Part shown: positions 53,674 to 63,240 of the stretch, piece by piece | How positions within the stretch are numbered: the first letter of the stretch is position 1 | Layout of the letters: each line of letters begins with the position of its first letter | NCBI GenBank assembly: GCA_003250395.1 | Contig: QKGM01000001.1 | Span: forward strand, 62,001-126,000 | Direction of reading: 5' to 3' | Origin: Bacteroidota bacterium | GTDB lineage: Bacteria > Bacteroidota > Bacteroidia > Bacteroidales > TTA-H9 | DNA: 64,000 bases | Made by a program: the position numbers and the translations under genes | The notes under the pieces: generated by a model | Databases searched by the model: none | What the model was told of the DNA's origin: nothing | The model's input: only the letters and a program-made list of their open reading frames with translations

Positions 53674-55980
53674 ATGAAACAATTCTCAATTCTGATGATG
53701 CTGCTTGTTATTTTAGGCAGTTATATTGCTGATGCTCAGAATGCCAGCGTACGAGGTTTCGTTTATGAAAAAGAGACAGGTGAACCTGTTATTTTCACGA
53801 ATGTATATCTCTATAAAACATCTCATGGGGCATCTACCGATGTTAATGGTTATTATTCAATTACCCAGATACCTGCCGGTAAATATGAACTGATGGTAAC
53901 CTCAATGGGATATGACTCTATCAGAATGCCAATTACGCTAAAGAAAGGGGAAATACTTACGAAACAGATTTTCCTGTCCAAAGCATCCTATATGTTGGAA
54001 GTAGTTAATGTAAGTGCTTCTAAGGAGGAAGCCCAAACACAGACACGCACCTCCATTGCCAAGATTACTCCCAAGGAAATGAGGCAGATTCCTACCGTTG
54101 GCGGGCAGGCTGATCTAGCGCAGTATCTTCAGGTGTTACCAGGAGTTATTTTTACTGGCGATCAGGGAGGACAATTGTATATCCGAGGTGGTTCTCCTAT
54201 TCAGAATAAAGTACTATTAGATGGTATGATTGTTTATAATCCGTTTCATTCAATCGGGTTATTCTCTGTTTTTGACACTGATCTGATGAGAAATGCCGAT
54301 GTGTATACGGGTGGTTTTAATGCTGATTTTGGTGGTCGTATCTCGTCAGTTATGGACATAACTACTCGTGATGGAAATAAAAAACGTCTTGCTGGTAAGA
54401 TTGAGGCCAGCACTTTTGGGGCCAAAGTTCTTCTTGAAGGACCTCTAAAGAAACAGCCTGATGCAGGAGGTTCCAGCTCTTCTTTTGTCCTTTCGATTAA
54501 AAATTCTTATCTCGAGGAGACCTCGAAATCGTTGTATAAGTACGTGAATGATGATGGTCTCCCTTTTAACTTCCTGGATATATATGGCAAGGTTTCTTTT
54601 AATGGACAGAATGGCTCAAAATTTAACCTGTTCGGATTCAGTTTCTCTGATAAAGTTAATAACTACCAGAGCCTTAGTGATTTTAGTTGGGATGCCTTTG
54701 GGGGTGGTGCTAACTTTGTTGTTATACCGGGCAGGTCGCCTGTTCTGCTTGAGGGAAATATCGCGTTCTCAAGCTATAAAGCCAATATGGCAGAAATTGA
54801 TGCCAAGGACAGAACAAGCAAAATCTCTGGTTTTAATGCCGGATTGCAGTTCACCTATTTTATGGGTAAAGATGAACTGAAGTATGGTGTTGAATTACTT
54901 GGATTCAAAACGAATTATTTGTTTTTCAATAGTTATAATAATAAGATCCAACAAGAAGAAAATACAACGGAACTGGCAGGCTATCTTAAATACAAACTTA
55001 CAGCAGGACCAGTCCTTATTGAGCCGGGAATCCGTCTTCAGTGGTATGCATCTTTAAGCGAGCTTTCGTTTGAGCCCCGAATCGCTGCAAAGTATAATAT
55101 TACTGACAGAATCAGGATCAAAGCCGCAGCTGGCCTCTACAGTCAGAATCTGATAAGTGCCAATTCTGATCGTGATGTCGTAAATCTTTTTTATGGTTTC
55201 CTTTCAGGACCTGATAACCTTCCCGATGAATTCGATGGGCAAGAAGTAACTTCCAAATTGCAGAAAGCCCAGCACCTGGTTGGAGGTATAGAGTTCGACC
55301 TCACTAAACATGTCGTGTTGAATGTAGAAGGTTATTACAAGAATTTCAATCAGCTGACGAACCTCAACAGAAGCAAGATATTCGATGATACCGAGGAGAA
55401 TTCATCACGCCCGGATGAATTGAAAAAAGATTTCGTAGTAGAAAGCGGAACAGCGAAAGGGCTTGATATTTCACTAAAATATGAATTTAATCGTTTCTAT
55501 CTGTGGGGAGCATATTCTCTTGCTTGGGTTGATCGTTTTAATGGTACAGAGACCTATTACCCTCACTATGACAGACGTCATAATGTAAATTTAGTTTCTT
55601 CGGTTAAATTGGGTCCGGCAATGGATTGGGAAATCAGTGCGAGATGGAACTATGGCTCTGGATTTCCGTTTACCGAGAATCAGGGGTTTTTCGAGAATAT
55701 TACATTTGTCGGACTTTCGCAATATGATCCATCACAGATTAATGGTTCAATGGGAATTATATATGGATCAACGAATAATGGTCGTTTGAGTGACTACCAT
55801 CGTTTAGATATCAATGTTAAGAAGAAATTTGAATTGGGGAAATATAGCGAGCTTGAGCTTAATGCAGGTGTTACTAATGTATATGACCGAAAGAATGTAT
55901 TCTACAGGAATAGAATATCGGGAGATGTGGTCAATCAATTACCTGCTATGGCAATGTTTGGAGCGAGTTTGACATTTTAA
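53674..55980 (+). CDS. TonB-dependent outer-membrane receptor with CarboxypepD_reg-like domain
   Basis: 768 residues. Signal peptide ending DAQN (about residue 22), an N-terminal regulatory domain (SVRGFVYEKETGEPVIFTNVYL to about 105), plug with the TonB-box-like region and ADLAQYLQVLPGV, IRGGSPIQNKVLLDG, DVYTGGFNADFGGRISSVMD, and a beta-barrel ending in a Phe (GASLTF). The N-terminal domain is the CarboxypepD_reg-like type common in Bacteroidota receptors. It is not a SusC (no SusC-specific N-terminus and no SusD partner gene). Substrate unknown; an iron chelate, peptide or sugar is possible. Monocistronic. Confidence 0.93.
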   Translation: MKQFSILMMLLVILGSYIADAQNASVRGFVYEKETGEPVIFTNVYLYKTSHGASTDVNGYYSITQIPAGKYELMVTSMGYDSIRMPITLKKGEILTKQIFLSKASYMLEVVNVSASKEEAQTQTRTSIAKITPKEMRQIPTVGGQADLAQYLQVLPGVIFTGDQGGQLYIRGGSPIQNKVLLDGMIVYNPFHSIGLFSVFDTDLMRNADVYTGGFNADFGGRISSVMDITTRDGNKKRLAGKIEASTFGAKVLLEGPLKKQPDAGGSSSSFVLSIKNSYLEETSKSLYKYVNDDGLPFNFLDIYGKVSFNGQNGSKFNLFGFSFSDKVNNYQSLSDFSWDAFGGGANFVVIPGRSPVLLEGNIAFSSYKANMAEIDAKDRTSKISGFNAGLQFTYFMGKDELKYGVELLGFKTNYLFFNSYNNKIQQEENTTELAGYLKYKLTAGPVLIEPGIRLQWYASLSELSFEPRIAAKYNITDRIRIKAAAGLYSQNLISANSDRDVVNLFYGFLSGPDNLPDEFDGQEVTSKLQKAQHLVGGIEFDLTKHVVLNVEGYYKNFNQLTNLNRSKIFDDTEENSSRPDELKKDFVVESGTAKGLDISLKYEFNRFYLWGAYSLAWVDRFNGTETYYPHYDRRHNVNLVSSVKLGPAMDWEISARWNYGSGFPFTENQGFFENITFVGLSQYDPSQINGSMGIIYGSTNNGRLSDYHRLDINVKKKFELGKYSELELNAGVTNVYDRKNVFYRNRISGDVVNQLPAMAMFGASLTF

Positions 55981-56002
55981 TTAATAGATCAGATCTTTCC
56001 TG

Positions 56003-56041
56003 AATCGGAATTCGGCAATTTAAGTTGAATTCCGATTTTTT
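56003..56041. terminator. Bidirectional terminator
   Basis: AATCGGAATTC at 56003-56013 pairs with GAATTCCGATT at 56027-56037, with a T-run following on the plus strand; it serves the TonB receptor gene and the convergent lipoprotein gene, whose stop is at 56040. Confidence 0.85.
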
Positions 56042-56495
56042 AATTACCGGTTTTTCGCTCCATTATGATTGTATCATTGGCATTTACTCCTCTTAGGATG
56101 ATACGAAGGGTGTCATTTCCTATAAAATAATAGATGATATCAGCCGGAAAATCGTTTTCAGGATTACTCCATTCTAGGTAATCAGGAGAGGATTTATTGA
56201 GTGTAAAATCAACTGGATCCCTGTTAGGAAGGATGGCTCGATAGTAGCTGTTTTTATCATTAGTGCTTATGATCAGTTCTTCGAAGAAGAGAGTATCTTT
56301 TTCATTAATCTGACCACCTCTCCCGTGAAGTGTCTCATCAGCTAAAACATGCCATATCTCAATAAATGGTTTAGTGTTCCCTATCTCTACCCAAACCCCC
56401 GTTATTTTACTAAAAGCTGTTTTATCCTTCTCCGGTTGACTACACACGCAACCCCCAAGCAATAATGTAAATACTACAAATGTTGTCGTTCTCAT
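56040..56495 (-). CDS. DUF6265-like lipoprotein
   Basis: 151 residues. Lipobox LGGC near residue 16. The mature beta-rich domain contains ITGVWVEIGNTKPFIEIWH, LFFEELIIS, YRAILPNRDPVDFTL and LEWSNPENDFPADIIYYFIGNDTLRI, which I match to the DUF6265 pattern (v-F-N-P-x-D-F-P). Function unknown. The start overlaps the aldo/keto reductase by 4 nt, so it ends a unit REC-kinase, reductase, lipoprotein. Confidence 0.78.
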   Translation of the reverse strand: MRTTTFVVFTLLLGGCVCSQPEKDKTAFSKITGVWVEIGNTKPFIEIWHVLADETLHGRGGQINEKDTLFFEELIISTNDKNSYYRAILPNRDPVDFTLNKSSPDYLEWSNPENDFPADIIYYFIGNDTLRIILRGVNANDTIIMERKTGN

Positions 56496-57340
56496 TTGGA
56501 AAAAGATTCTGTAAGGAGATTATAATCATCGGGCGAGAGTTTTATCTGAGCCGCCTTGACATTTTCATCAATATGGTCCTTGGAGGAGGCTTTTACCACA
56601 GCAGCGGTTCCTGTTTTATAAATTACCCAAGAAAGAGCTATCTGAGCCGGGGTGCATTCATATTTAAGTGAAATCTTAGCTAGGGTTTCAGAAGAGGATT
56701 TTGAGAGTAACCCTTTGCCAAGCGGACGCCACGCAATGAAAACAATTTTGTTGTCTCGGCAAAAAGGGATAACTCCTGAATGACTGTCTCTTGTGTAGAT
56801 CCCATTATTGATGGAGAGGAGAGAATATTCATTCTGGCAAACATCAATTTCTCCGGGGAAAAGGTTTTCAATCCTGTTTAGCTCTTCAAGGCTGAAGTTA
56901 CTAAGACCTATACTTCGGGTAATGTTTTTTTCTTTTAGCCGGATAAGGGTTTCAAAGGATTCTTCGATTGGAACATCGTTCCCTGGTGCATGGATTAAAA
57001 GGGAATCCACAAAGCCGCATTTGAGCCTTTTGAGGCTGTTAAAAGCAGACTGTTGTAATTTTTCTTTACTAAGATTTGAAGGCCATACTTTTGTAGTAAT
57101 GAAAAGTTTTTCACGGATAAAGGGTCTGATTGCTTCACCGGTTATTCTCTCAGCTTCTCCTTCACCATACATTTCGGCCGTATCGATGTGTGAAAATCCT
57201 TGCTGTATTGCGTATTGAATTGATTCAATGTGTTTTTCTCTGTTATGCAGGCTGGCCTTTTCTCTTCCTCCCATTTCCCATGTCCCAATTCCAAGAACTG
57301 GTATACAGGCTTTATTTCTGAGAGTGGTCGTCGGAATCAT
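56492..57340 (-). CDS. Aldo/keto reductase
   Basis: 282 residues. The catalytic tetrad is readable: D in DTAEMYGEGE, Y in the same motif, K in ITTKVWP and H in LLIHAPGN. The remainder has SIGLSNFSLEEL and AWRPLGKG and the NADPH-binding AVVKASSKDHIDEN-type segment (the usual IPGSSK/GASS motif). Cytosolic NAD(P)H-dependent reductase of small carbonyls; substrate unknown. 4-nt overlap downstream and 14 nt from the REC-kinase upstream. Confidence 0.93.
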   Translation of the reverse strand: MIPTTTLRNKACIPVLGIGTWEMGGREKASLHNREKHIESIQYAIQQGFSHIDTAEMYGEGEAERITGEAIRPFIREKLFITTKVWPSNLSKEKLQQSAFNSLKRLKCGFVDSLLIHAPGNDVPIEESFETLIRLKEKNITRSIGLSNFSLEELNRIENLFPGEIDVCQNEYSLLSINNGIYTRDSHSGVIPFCRDNKIVFIAWRPLGKGLLSKSSSETLAKISLKYECTPAQIALSWVIYKTGTAAVVKASSKDHIDENVKAAQIKLSPDDYNLLTESFSK

Positions 57341-57354
57341 TATATTCAGGAGTA

Positions 57355-58485
57355 CTAAAACGTGAGAGGCTGAGGTGGAAGTGTAACAATAAACTTACTG
57401 CCTTTGCCTGGCTTGCTTTCAATGTTTAAGTTCCCATTGTGCCTGGAAATAAAGTCAATGCACAGGCTTATACCCAATCCTGTCCCTTTTTCAAAATTGG
57501 TGCCTGGTGTCGAGTAGTGTGTCAATGGATCTAATATGCCAGGTATGTTTTCTGGTTCAATTCCGATACCATTGTCTTCAATTGTTATTATTACTGAAGA
57601 ATCGGAGTGACAAGCGGAAAGTTTTATAATTCCACCCTCTCCGGTGTATTTAATTGCATTTGAAAGGAGATTTCGAATAACAGTAGTCAGCATGTTTTCA
57701 TCAGCGAAGCAACTTAGACCCGGTTCACAATGCATCTCAAGAACAATATTTTTTTCTTTCGCCAGACTTTCAAGTAGTAACAGGTTGTCCGTCATGATGA
57801 TTTGGAGGTTAAGTAGATGTGGGTTGAAATCAATTTCATGACGCTGGTTCTTAGCCCAAAATAACAAATTTTTCAATAGCAGAAGGGTTTGCTGACTTGA
57901 TTTCAGAGCTCCCTGAAGGAAATCTTTTTGTTCTTCAGGACTACAAATATCCTGTACCAATAGTTTTAGAACTTCAGTAACACTGGAAACCGGACCGAGT
58001 AAATCGTGTGCAATAATCGAAAATAATCTGTTTTTAGTCTGATTTGCTTCCTCTAGTTCAAAATTCTTCCTCGTCAGTTCAATCTGTTGTCTTCTGATTG
58101 TTGTATGGGCCTTTACTCTTGCAAGTACCTCATCCTGATGAAAGGGCTTGGTAATATAATCGACGCCACCTTCCTGAAATCCACGTAACTTATCCTGGGA
58201 AGTATCAAGGGCTGTGACGAAGATTATTGGAATATCTTTTGTACTGGCCTGCTGTTTAAGCAGTCCGCATAATTCAAACCCATCCATCTGGGGCATCATC
58301 ACGTCGAGCAAAATCAAATCAGGAATGATCGATGAAACATATTCAAGAGCTTGTGTCCCATTTTGGGCAACGGCAATTGTATAGTCATGTTTTCTAAGGA
58401 TGGTTCCAAGTACCTGAAGGTTTCTGGGATGATCATCCACCATCAGAATCAAGGGTCTGTTAGCTTGTTTTTCAATCTCGTCCAT
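57355..58485 (-). CDS. Response-regulator histidine kinase (REC-HisKA-HATPase), soluble
   Basis: 376 residues without TM. N-terminal receiver with D61 in LLDVMMPQMDGFEL and K in YITKPF, coiled linker, HisKA with His160 in IIAHDLLGPVSS, HATPase ([27 protein letters not shown]). The receiver is at the N-terminus, so it probably takes phosphate or signal from another kinase and modulates its own kinase domain. It is followed by an aldo/keto reductase. It has its own promoter (TAACTTTG at 58520). Confidence 0.92.
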   Translation of the reverse strand: MDEIEKQANRPLILMVDDHPRNLQVLGTILRKHDYTIAVAQNGTQALEYVSSIIPDLILLDVMMPQMDGFELCGLLKQQASTKDIPIIFVTALDTSQDKLRGFQEGGVDYITKPFHQDEVLARVKAHTTIRRQQIELTRKNFELEEANQTKNRLFSIIAHDLLGPVSSVTEVLKLLVQDICSPEEQKDFLQGALKSSQQTLLLLKNLLFWAKNQRHEIDFNPHLLNLQIIMTDNLLLLESLAKEKNIVLEMHCEPGLSCFADENMLTTVIRNLLSNAIKYTGEGGIIKLSACHSDSSVIITIEDNGIGIEPENIPGILDPLTHYSTPGTNFEKGTGLGISLCIDFISRHNGNLNIESKPGKGSKFIVTLPPQPLTF

Positions 58486-58519
58486 AATGGTTGCTGTATA
58501 AAGGTCATTGGATGATGAG

Positions 58520-58527
58520 CAAAGTTA
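58520..58527 (-). promoter_or_regulatory. Predicted -7 element of the REC-kinase operon (TAACTTTG)
   Basis: Minus-strand TAACTTTG, exact TAnnTTTG, 34 nt before the ATG at 58485. Confidence 0.5.
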
Positions 58528-58562
58528 GTCAGAATAATCATTCTTCACACAGATATAATTCA

Positions 58563-59612
58563 TCAGTCAGTTTCCAGAAACCGGGAGATGTCCGAACGGC
58601 GTGGGTTTAGTATTCCTTTTTCGGTTATTATACCATTAATTAATATGGAAGGCGTAACATCAAAGGCTGGGTTTAGTGCCATTGATGCAGGATTCGAAAC
58701 ATTAATTTTTCTGATTTCTCCTTCTTCATCAGGACCTTCCTGGTATTTCACTTCATCCTGATGACGCATTTCTATCTTTATACCGGCACCGGTCTCACAA
58801 TGAGGATCGAATGTAGATGCCGGTGCAGCTATAAAAAAGGGGATCTTAAAATGGCGAGCCAGAATGGCCCTGTCCAATGTTCCTGTTTTGTTTGCCGTGT
58901 CTCCATTGAGAGCAATACAATCGGCTCCGGTAATTACGAGATCTATTTTTCCGCTGCTCATCAATGATGCTACTGCATTATCGGCAACAATGGTATGTTG
59001 AATTTCTTCATTGTAAAGTTCCCAGGCTGTCAGTCTTGCTCCCTGGCTTCGTGGTCTTGTCTCACCGACCCATACAAACGGGTTCATCCCTTTACGTGAG
59101 GCATGATAAACCGGGGCAAGTGCAGATCCCCAATCTACAAAAGCGAGCCAACCGGCATTACAGTGAGTTAAAATTCGCATGCCCGGTTTGATTAATGAAA
59201 GTCCATGCAATCCAATCTGATAACCATCTTCGATATTTTTTTCAGCCAACCTTTTAGCCTCTTCTTCCGCCTGTTCTTTCCCTTCCAGCGCTGCGGCAAA
59301 AACTTTTTCTACCGCGTAAAAAAGATTGTAGGCTGTTGGCCGGCAGTTTTTTATCATGATAGAAGCATCAGTGATATAATCCAGATAGCCCGACTCAGGC
59401 GCCTTCCGGGCAGCCTGCGCCATTGCAAATCCAGCTGCTGCGCCGATTGCTCCTGCTCCTCTGACAATCATTGTTTTGATAGCCAAACATGTCTCTTCCA
59501 ATGTTTTTGCCGTAAATATTTCGAAACGGAATGGTAACAACAATTGGTTGATCATGTGTACCTCCCCCTCATGGTACCAAATTGTTTTGTATTGTATTTG
59601 ATTTACCTTCAT
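58563..59612 (-). CDS. mtnA: S-methyl-5-thioribose-1-phosphate isomerase family protein
   Basis: 349 residues, the size of the family. MtnA converts methylthioribose-1-P to methylthioribulose-1-P in methionine salvage. It has TIWYHEGEVHMIN, RGAGAIGAAAGFAMA, THCNAGWLAF (catalytic Cys region), RPRSQGARLTAWEL and GADCIALNGDTANKTGTL. The usual motif is GADRI-x-NGD-x-NK; here Arg is Cys. No other salvage gene lies nearby, so the physiological substrate (MTR-1-P or another pentose phosphate, as for related ribose-1,5-bisphosphate isomerases) is open. Confidence 0.85.
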   Translation of the reverse strand: MKVNQIQYKTIWYHEGEVHMINQLLLPFRFEIFTAKTLEETCLAIKTMIVRGAGAIGAAAGFAMAQAARKAPESGYLDYITDASIMIKNCRPTAYNLFYAVEKVFAAALEGKEQAEEEAKRLAEKNIEDGYQIGLHGLSLIKPGMRILTHCNAGWLAFVDWGSALAPVYHASRKGMNPFVWVGETRPRSQGARLTAWELYNEEIQHTIVADNAVASLMSSGKIDLVITGADCIALNGDTANKTGTLDRAILARHFKIPFFIAAPASTFDPHCETGAGIKIEMRHQDEVKYQEGPDEEGEIRKINVSNPASMALNPAFDVTPSILINGIITEKGILNPRRSDISRFLETD

Positions 59613-59689
59613 CGGGTTGGTTTTTTAGTGAGCCCGAATTTACCAAAAAACACGGCGCGACAACATATCTGTGGTTGGCTAAAAGAGTG

Positions 59690-59697
59690 TAAATTTG
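59690..59697 (+). promoter_or_regulatory. Predicted -7 element of the U32 gene (TAAATTTG)
   Basis: Exact TAnnTTTG, 19 nt before the ATG at 59717, divergent from mtnA. Confidence 0.5.
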
Positions 59698-59716
59698 CGC
59701 TCATTTTACCGACTAA

Positions 59717-60961
59717 ATGATAATGAATAAGATAGAAATAATGGCACCTGCCGGTTCTTTTGAGTCTCTCAGGGCAGCAATCGATGGCGGTGCCAACAGT
59801 GTATATTTCGGAGTAGGAAGGTTAAACATGCGTTCTCGTTCCTCCCAGAATTTTACCATTAGTGACCTGCAGGAAATCGTTGCCATATGTAATGCATCTG
59901 ACGTTAAGAGCTATGTAACACTTAATACTATTGTATTCGATAAAGAGCTGGACGAGATGAAAACTGTTGCAGATGCTTGCCGTTCAGCAGGTGTAAGCGC
60001 CGTTATTGCTTCGGATCCTGCTGTGCTTGGTTATCTTCGATCAATAGACCAGCCTGTCCACATAAGTACCCAGTGCAACATCACTAACATTGAAGCTGTG
60101 AAATTTTACAGCCATTTTGCAGATGTTATGGTTCTGGCCAGAGAGCTGACAATCGTTCAGGTTAAGGAGATTACACGTAGGATTTTTGACGAAAGAATCA
60201 AAGGACCTTCTGGTGAGCTGGTCAGTATTGAGCTGTTTGCTCATGGCGCTCTTTGTATGGCTGTTTCGGGGAAGTGCTATCTGAGCCTTGATAACCTTAA
60301 CTCTTCTGCTAATCGCGGTGCCTGTTTGCAGATTTGCCGTAGGCCCTATAAAGTAACAGATACCGATGGTGAAATTGAACTTGTTGTTGACAATGAATAC
60401 ATCATGTCACCTAAGGATTTATGTACACTTCCATTTCTTAACCGACTCATTGACGCTGGTGTGAGCGTATTAAAAATTGAAGGAAGGGGACGCTCGGCGG
60501 AATATGTCAAAACAGTTGTGCAGGTGTATAAAGAGGCAGTAGACGCTATCACCGGTAACATTTTCACCGATGATCGTATTGAGTTATGGATGAAAAGACT
60601 TGAACAGGTATATAATCGTGGATTCTGGGACGGATATTATCTCGGGCAAAAGCTTGGAGAATGGTCATCTGGCTATGGTTCACAGGCTACACGGCGTAAA
60701 CTGTATGTTGGTAAAGTGACCAATTACTTTGGTAATCTGCGTGTTGCTGAAATCAAAGTAGAGACCAATTCTATCGCCCCGGGTGATATATTGGTTTTCA
60801 ATGGCCCTACTACAGGTACATTTGAACAGGAAGTGAAGGAGGTGAGACTTGCTTTTGATCCCATCGCAGAGGTACATAAAGGAAACACCTGCTCTGTGGC
60901 AGTCGACTCAATTGTACGAAGGTCAGATAAGGTTTATAAATGGACAGATGCTGTCAGCTAG
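59717..60961 (+). CDS. Peptidase U32 family protein (TrhP/YegQ-like tRNA hydroxylation)
   Basis: 414 residues; a second ATG two codons later is equally possible. TIM-barrel U32 domain: KIEIMAPAGSFESLRAAIDGGANSVYFGVGRLNMR, VHISTQCNITN, ELFAHGALCMAVSGKCYLS and the cysteine cluster NRGACLQICRRPY, which in TrhP coordinates an iron-sulfur cluster. The C-terminal U32 domain (YVGKVTNYFGNLRVAEIKVE) is present. Members hydroxylate tRNA U34 (TrhP) or 23S rRNA (RlhA) using prephenate-derived oxygen; despite the name, peptidase activity is doubtful. Closest to TrhP by length, but I cannot separate TrhP from RlhA here. Confidence 0.88.
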   Translation: MIMNKIEIMAPAGSFESLRAAIDGGANSVYFGVGRLNMRSRSSQNFTISDLQEIVAICNASDVKSYVTLNTIVFDKELDEMKTVADACRSAGVSAVIASDPAVLGYLRSIDQPVHISTQCNITNIEAVKFYSHFADVMVLARELTIVQVKEITRRIFDERIKGPSGELVSIELFAHGALCMAVSGKCYLSLDNLNSSANRGACLQICRRPYKVTDTDGEIELVVDNEYIMSPKDLCTLPFLNRLIDAGVSVLKIEGRGRSAEYVKTVVQVYKEAVDAITGNIFTDDRIELWMKRLEQVYNRGFWDGYYLGQKLGEWSSGYGSQATRRKLYVGKVTNYFGNLRVAEIKVETNSIAPGDILVFNGPTTGTFEQEVKEVRLAFDPIAEVHKGNTCSVAVDSIVRRSDKVYKWTDAVS

Positions 60962-60971
60962 GAGGTTCTGA

Positions 60972-61127
60972 TTAATTATTTAAAGCAATTAAGGCTACAA
61001 GTGCCAAAATGAGAAATGCTGCAAAGTAAATCCAGTAAGTGCTTTCTTTCGACTTGTCCGCCTTTTGTTCCTGACGTATGCTTCTTCGAAAGGCTGAGTG
61101 AGGTGTGTGTCTGCGTGGTTCTGGCAT
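60972..61127 (-). CDS. 51-residue single-TM small protein
   Basis: Found by direct translation of the minus strand: MPEPRRHTPHSAFRRSI, a charged middle (KADKSKEST) and one TM helix (YWIYFAAFLILALVALIAL) ending NN. The basic N-terminus and Lys-rich region before the TM predict N-in topology. No family recognised. Codon pattern and the clean start-stop in a gap between convergently placed U32 and lysS make it a likely gene; a longer ORF in another frame at 60995-61177 is not credible. It is convergent with the U32 gene, 10 nt apart. Confidence 0.65.
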   Translation of the reverse strand: MPEPRRHTPHSAFRRSIRQEQKADKSKESTYWIYFAAFLILALVALIALNN

Positions 61128-61194
61128 AATGTATTCAGGTTGGTTGGTTCAATAGCTAATGCAATATACGAAAACAATAGAGCCTTGTCAAATT

Positions 61195-61219
61195 TTTGAT
61201 TAATGGAATATTAATCAAA
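61195..61219. repeat. Inverted repeat TTTGATTAAT-GGAAT-ATTAATCAAA
   Basis: A 10-bp perfect stem with a 5-nt centre, extending by several A/T pairs on both sides. It stands 68 nt upstream of the small membrane protein start and 219 nt before the lysS -7 box. A regulator site or a weak hairpin; no T-run follows. Confidence 0.6.
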
Positions 61220-61437
61220 TTTGGAATAAGGTAAAAGTATAGACACTGCTTTGTGTCAGAAAGTTGCTTCAATATAACAGATGATGGATAATTTTGTTGA
61301 GTAAAATCTACATTGAATGAGTTTAGTTAGATGGCATAATTACTATGTGTTTGTAATACAGGCTATTGTTTTTGTTTGTTTGTTGTAATATATTCAAGAT
61401 ATTTTTACGGGCCAGGCTTCATGTCGGAGCTGTTTTG

Positions 61438-61445
61438 TACCTTTG
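61438..61445 (+). promoter_or_regulatory. Predicted -7 element of lysS (TACCTTTG)
   Basis: Exact TAnnTTTG, 20 nt before the ATG at 61466. It excludes an upstream start at 61376. Confidence 0.55.
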
Positions 61446-61465
61446 CACGTAAATTACAAATAGCT

Positions 61466-63181
61466 ATGCAATTAAGTGAACAGGAATTAATCCGCCGTGC
61501 GACATTGAAAGAACTCGTTGACCTGGGTATTGAACCATACCCTGCTGAGTCGTTTGAAGTTAATGCGTCGGCAGTAGAGATTCAGTCAAAATTTCCAACC
61601 GATAACACACTTTTTCAGGAGGTAAGTATCGCAGGACGTATCATGGGCCGCCGTATTATGGGTGCCGCTTCATTTGTTGAACTTCTCGACGCTTCAGGAC
61701 GCATTCAACTTTATGTAAAACGTGATGATATTTGCCCAACCGAGGATAAATCATTCTATAATACTGTTTTTAAACGACTTCTTGATATTGGAGATTTCAT
61801 TGGTGTAAAGGGTTATGTTTTCATTACCCAAATGGGTGAAATTTCAATTCATGTTAAGGAGTTAAAATTGCTCTCGAAGTCTTTGCGTCCTCTCCCTGTG
61901 GTAAAGGAAAAGGATGATAAGGTATTTGATGCCTTTACCGATCCGGAGACCCGATACCGGCAGCGTTATGTCGATTTGGTTGTGAATCCTGAGGTTCGTG
62001 ATATTTTTATTAAACGTACCCGTATGGTCAACTCCATGCGCGAATACCTTAATACAAAGGGATATCTCGAGGTTGAGACTCCAATTCTTCAGCCTCTCTA
62101 TGGAGGTGCCACTGCACGTCCTTTTAAAACATATCACAATACTCTTGATATGCCTCTTTATTTGCGTATTGCTAATGAATTGTATTTAAAAAGGCTGATC
62201 GTGGGAGGATTCGACGGGGTTTATGAATTTTCAAAGGATTTCCGGAATGAGGGAATGGATCGCTTTCATAATCCCGAATTCACTCAGATGGAACTTTATG
62301 TGGCGTATAAGGACTATGAATGGATGATGAACCTGGTTGAGGAGATGGTCGAAAAGATGACCATAGACATCCACGGTACTACCAAAATTAAGGTAGGTGA
62401 AAACATCATTGATTTTAAACGTCCATGGGCCCGCTATACCATGTTTGAGGCGATAAACCATTTCACGGGAATTGACATCTCATCAATGGATGAAACAGAA
62501 CTTCGTGCAACTGCCTCGAAGTTGAATATTGAATTGGATGAGACCATGGCTAAAGGTAAAATCATTGATGAAATCTTTGGTGAAATGTGTGAGCCTTACC
62601 TGATTCAACCTACTTTTATTACCGACTACCCTGTTGAGATGTCGCCTCTGGCAAAGAAACACAGGTCAAAACCTGGCCTGGTTGAACGTTTTGAGGCAGT
62701 GTGTAATGGGAAGGAGATATGTAACTCATTCAGTGAACTCAATGACCCGATTGATCAACGTCAGCGTTTCGAAAGTCAGCTGGAGTTGGGTAAGCGCGGT
62801 GATAGTGAGTCTATGGTTCTTGACGAAGATTTTCTCCGGGCACTCGAATATGGTATGCCACCAACAGCAGGTCTTGGTATTGGAATTGACCGGATGGCGA
62901 TGATTCTTACCAATTCTTATTCTGTTCAGGAGGTACTCTTTTTCCCACAGATGAAGCCCGAAAAGAAAGCCGCGGTGAGTACCGATGAGGAATTTTCAAC
63001 GCTGGGCATCCCGGCTCCCTGGATTCCTGTAATAAGACAGGCGGGGTATCAGACAATCGAAACGCTTAGAAAAATAACCCCTGGTGCCCTTTTTAATCAA
63101 TTGGGAGGTCTCCGCAAGAAAAACAAACTCGATATAGCTATGCCTACACAGGAGGAGGTGAAAGCCTGGCTGGGGGCATGA
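61466..63181 (+). CDS. lysS: Lysyl-tRNA synthetase, class II, with C-terminal extension
   Basis: 571 residues from the ATG at 61466. Anticodon-binding OB fold in the first 170 residues ([31 protein letters not shown]), then the class II catalytic core: motif 1 region [18 protein letters not shown], motif 2 [18 protein letters not shown], motif 3 [12 protein letters not shown] tail of about 70 residues after the core ([41 protein letters not shown]) is not in E. coli LysS and looks like a helix-hairpin-helix add-on seen in Bacteroidota. Monocistronic. Confidence 0.97.
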   Translation: MQLSEQELIRRATLKELVDLGIEPYPAESFEVNASAVEIQSKFPTDNTLFQEVSIAGRIMGRRIMGAASFVELLDASGRIQLYVKRDDICPTEDKSFYNTVFKRLLDIGDFIGVKGYVFITQMGEISIHVKELKLLSKSLRPLPVVKEKDDKVFDAFTDPETRYRQRYVDLVVNPEVRDIFIKRTRMVNSMREYLNTKGYLEVETPILQPLYGGATARPFKTYHNTLDMPLYLRIANELYLKRLIVGGFDGVYEFSKDFRNEGMDRFHNPEFTQMELYVAYKDYEWMMNLVEEMVEKMTIDIHGTTKIKVGENIIDFKRPWARYTMFEAINHFTGIDISSMDETELRATASKLNIELDETMAKGKIIDEIFGEMCEPYLIQPTFITDYPVEMSPLAKKHRSKPGLVERFEAVCNGKEICNSFSELNDPIDQRQRFESQLELGKRGDSESMVLDEDFLRALEYGMPPTAGLGIGIDRMAMILTNSYSVQEVLFFPQMKPEKKAAVSTDEEFSTLGIPAPWIPVIRQAGYQTIETLRKITPGALFNQLGGLRKKNKLDIAMPTQEEVKAWLGA

Positions 63182-63200
63182 AAAAGCTCTAATAACAGAT

Positions 63201-63238
63201 AAAAAGGGTTCTGGTGGTTTTCCTCCGGAACCCTTTTT
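63201..63238. terminator. Bidirectional terminator
   Basis: AAAAAGGGTTC at 63201-63211 pairs with GAACCCTTTTT at 63228-63238; the A and T runs let it work for lysS and for the convergent proline dehydrogenase gene. Confidence 0.85.
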
Positions 63239-63240
63239 AT

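Larger units (their letters stand above)
61128..61465. other. 338-bp intergenic region before lysS
   Basis: It contains the inverted repeat at 61195-61219 and the lysS -7 box. Otherwise AT-rich with no coding potential I can support. Confidence 0.5.

Noticed and set aside
53674-55980. SusC-type receptor of a polysaccharide utilisation locus
   Set aside because: No SusD gene, no glycoside hydrolases, length and N-terminus unlike SusC.
60995-61177. 60-codon minus-strand frame
   Set aside because: Overlaps in another frame the better 51-residue TM protein and has no coherent features.
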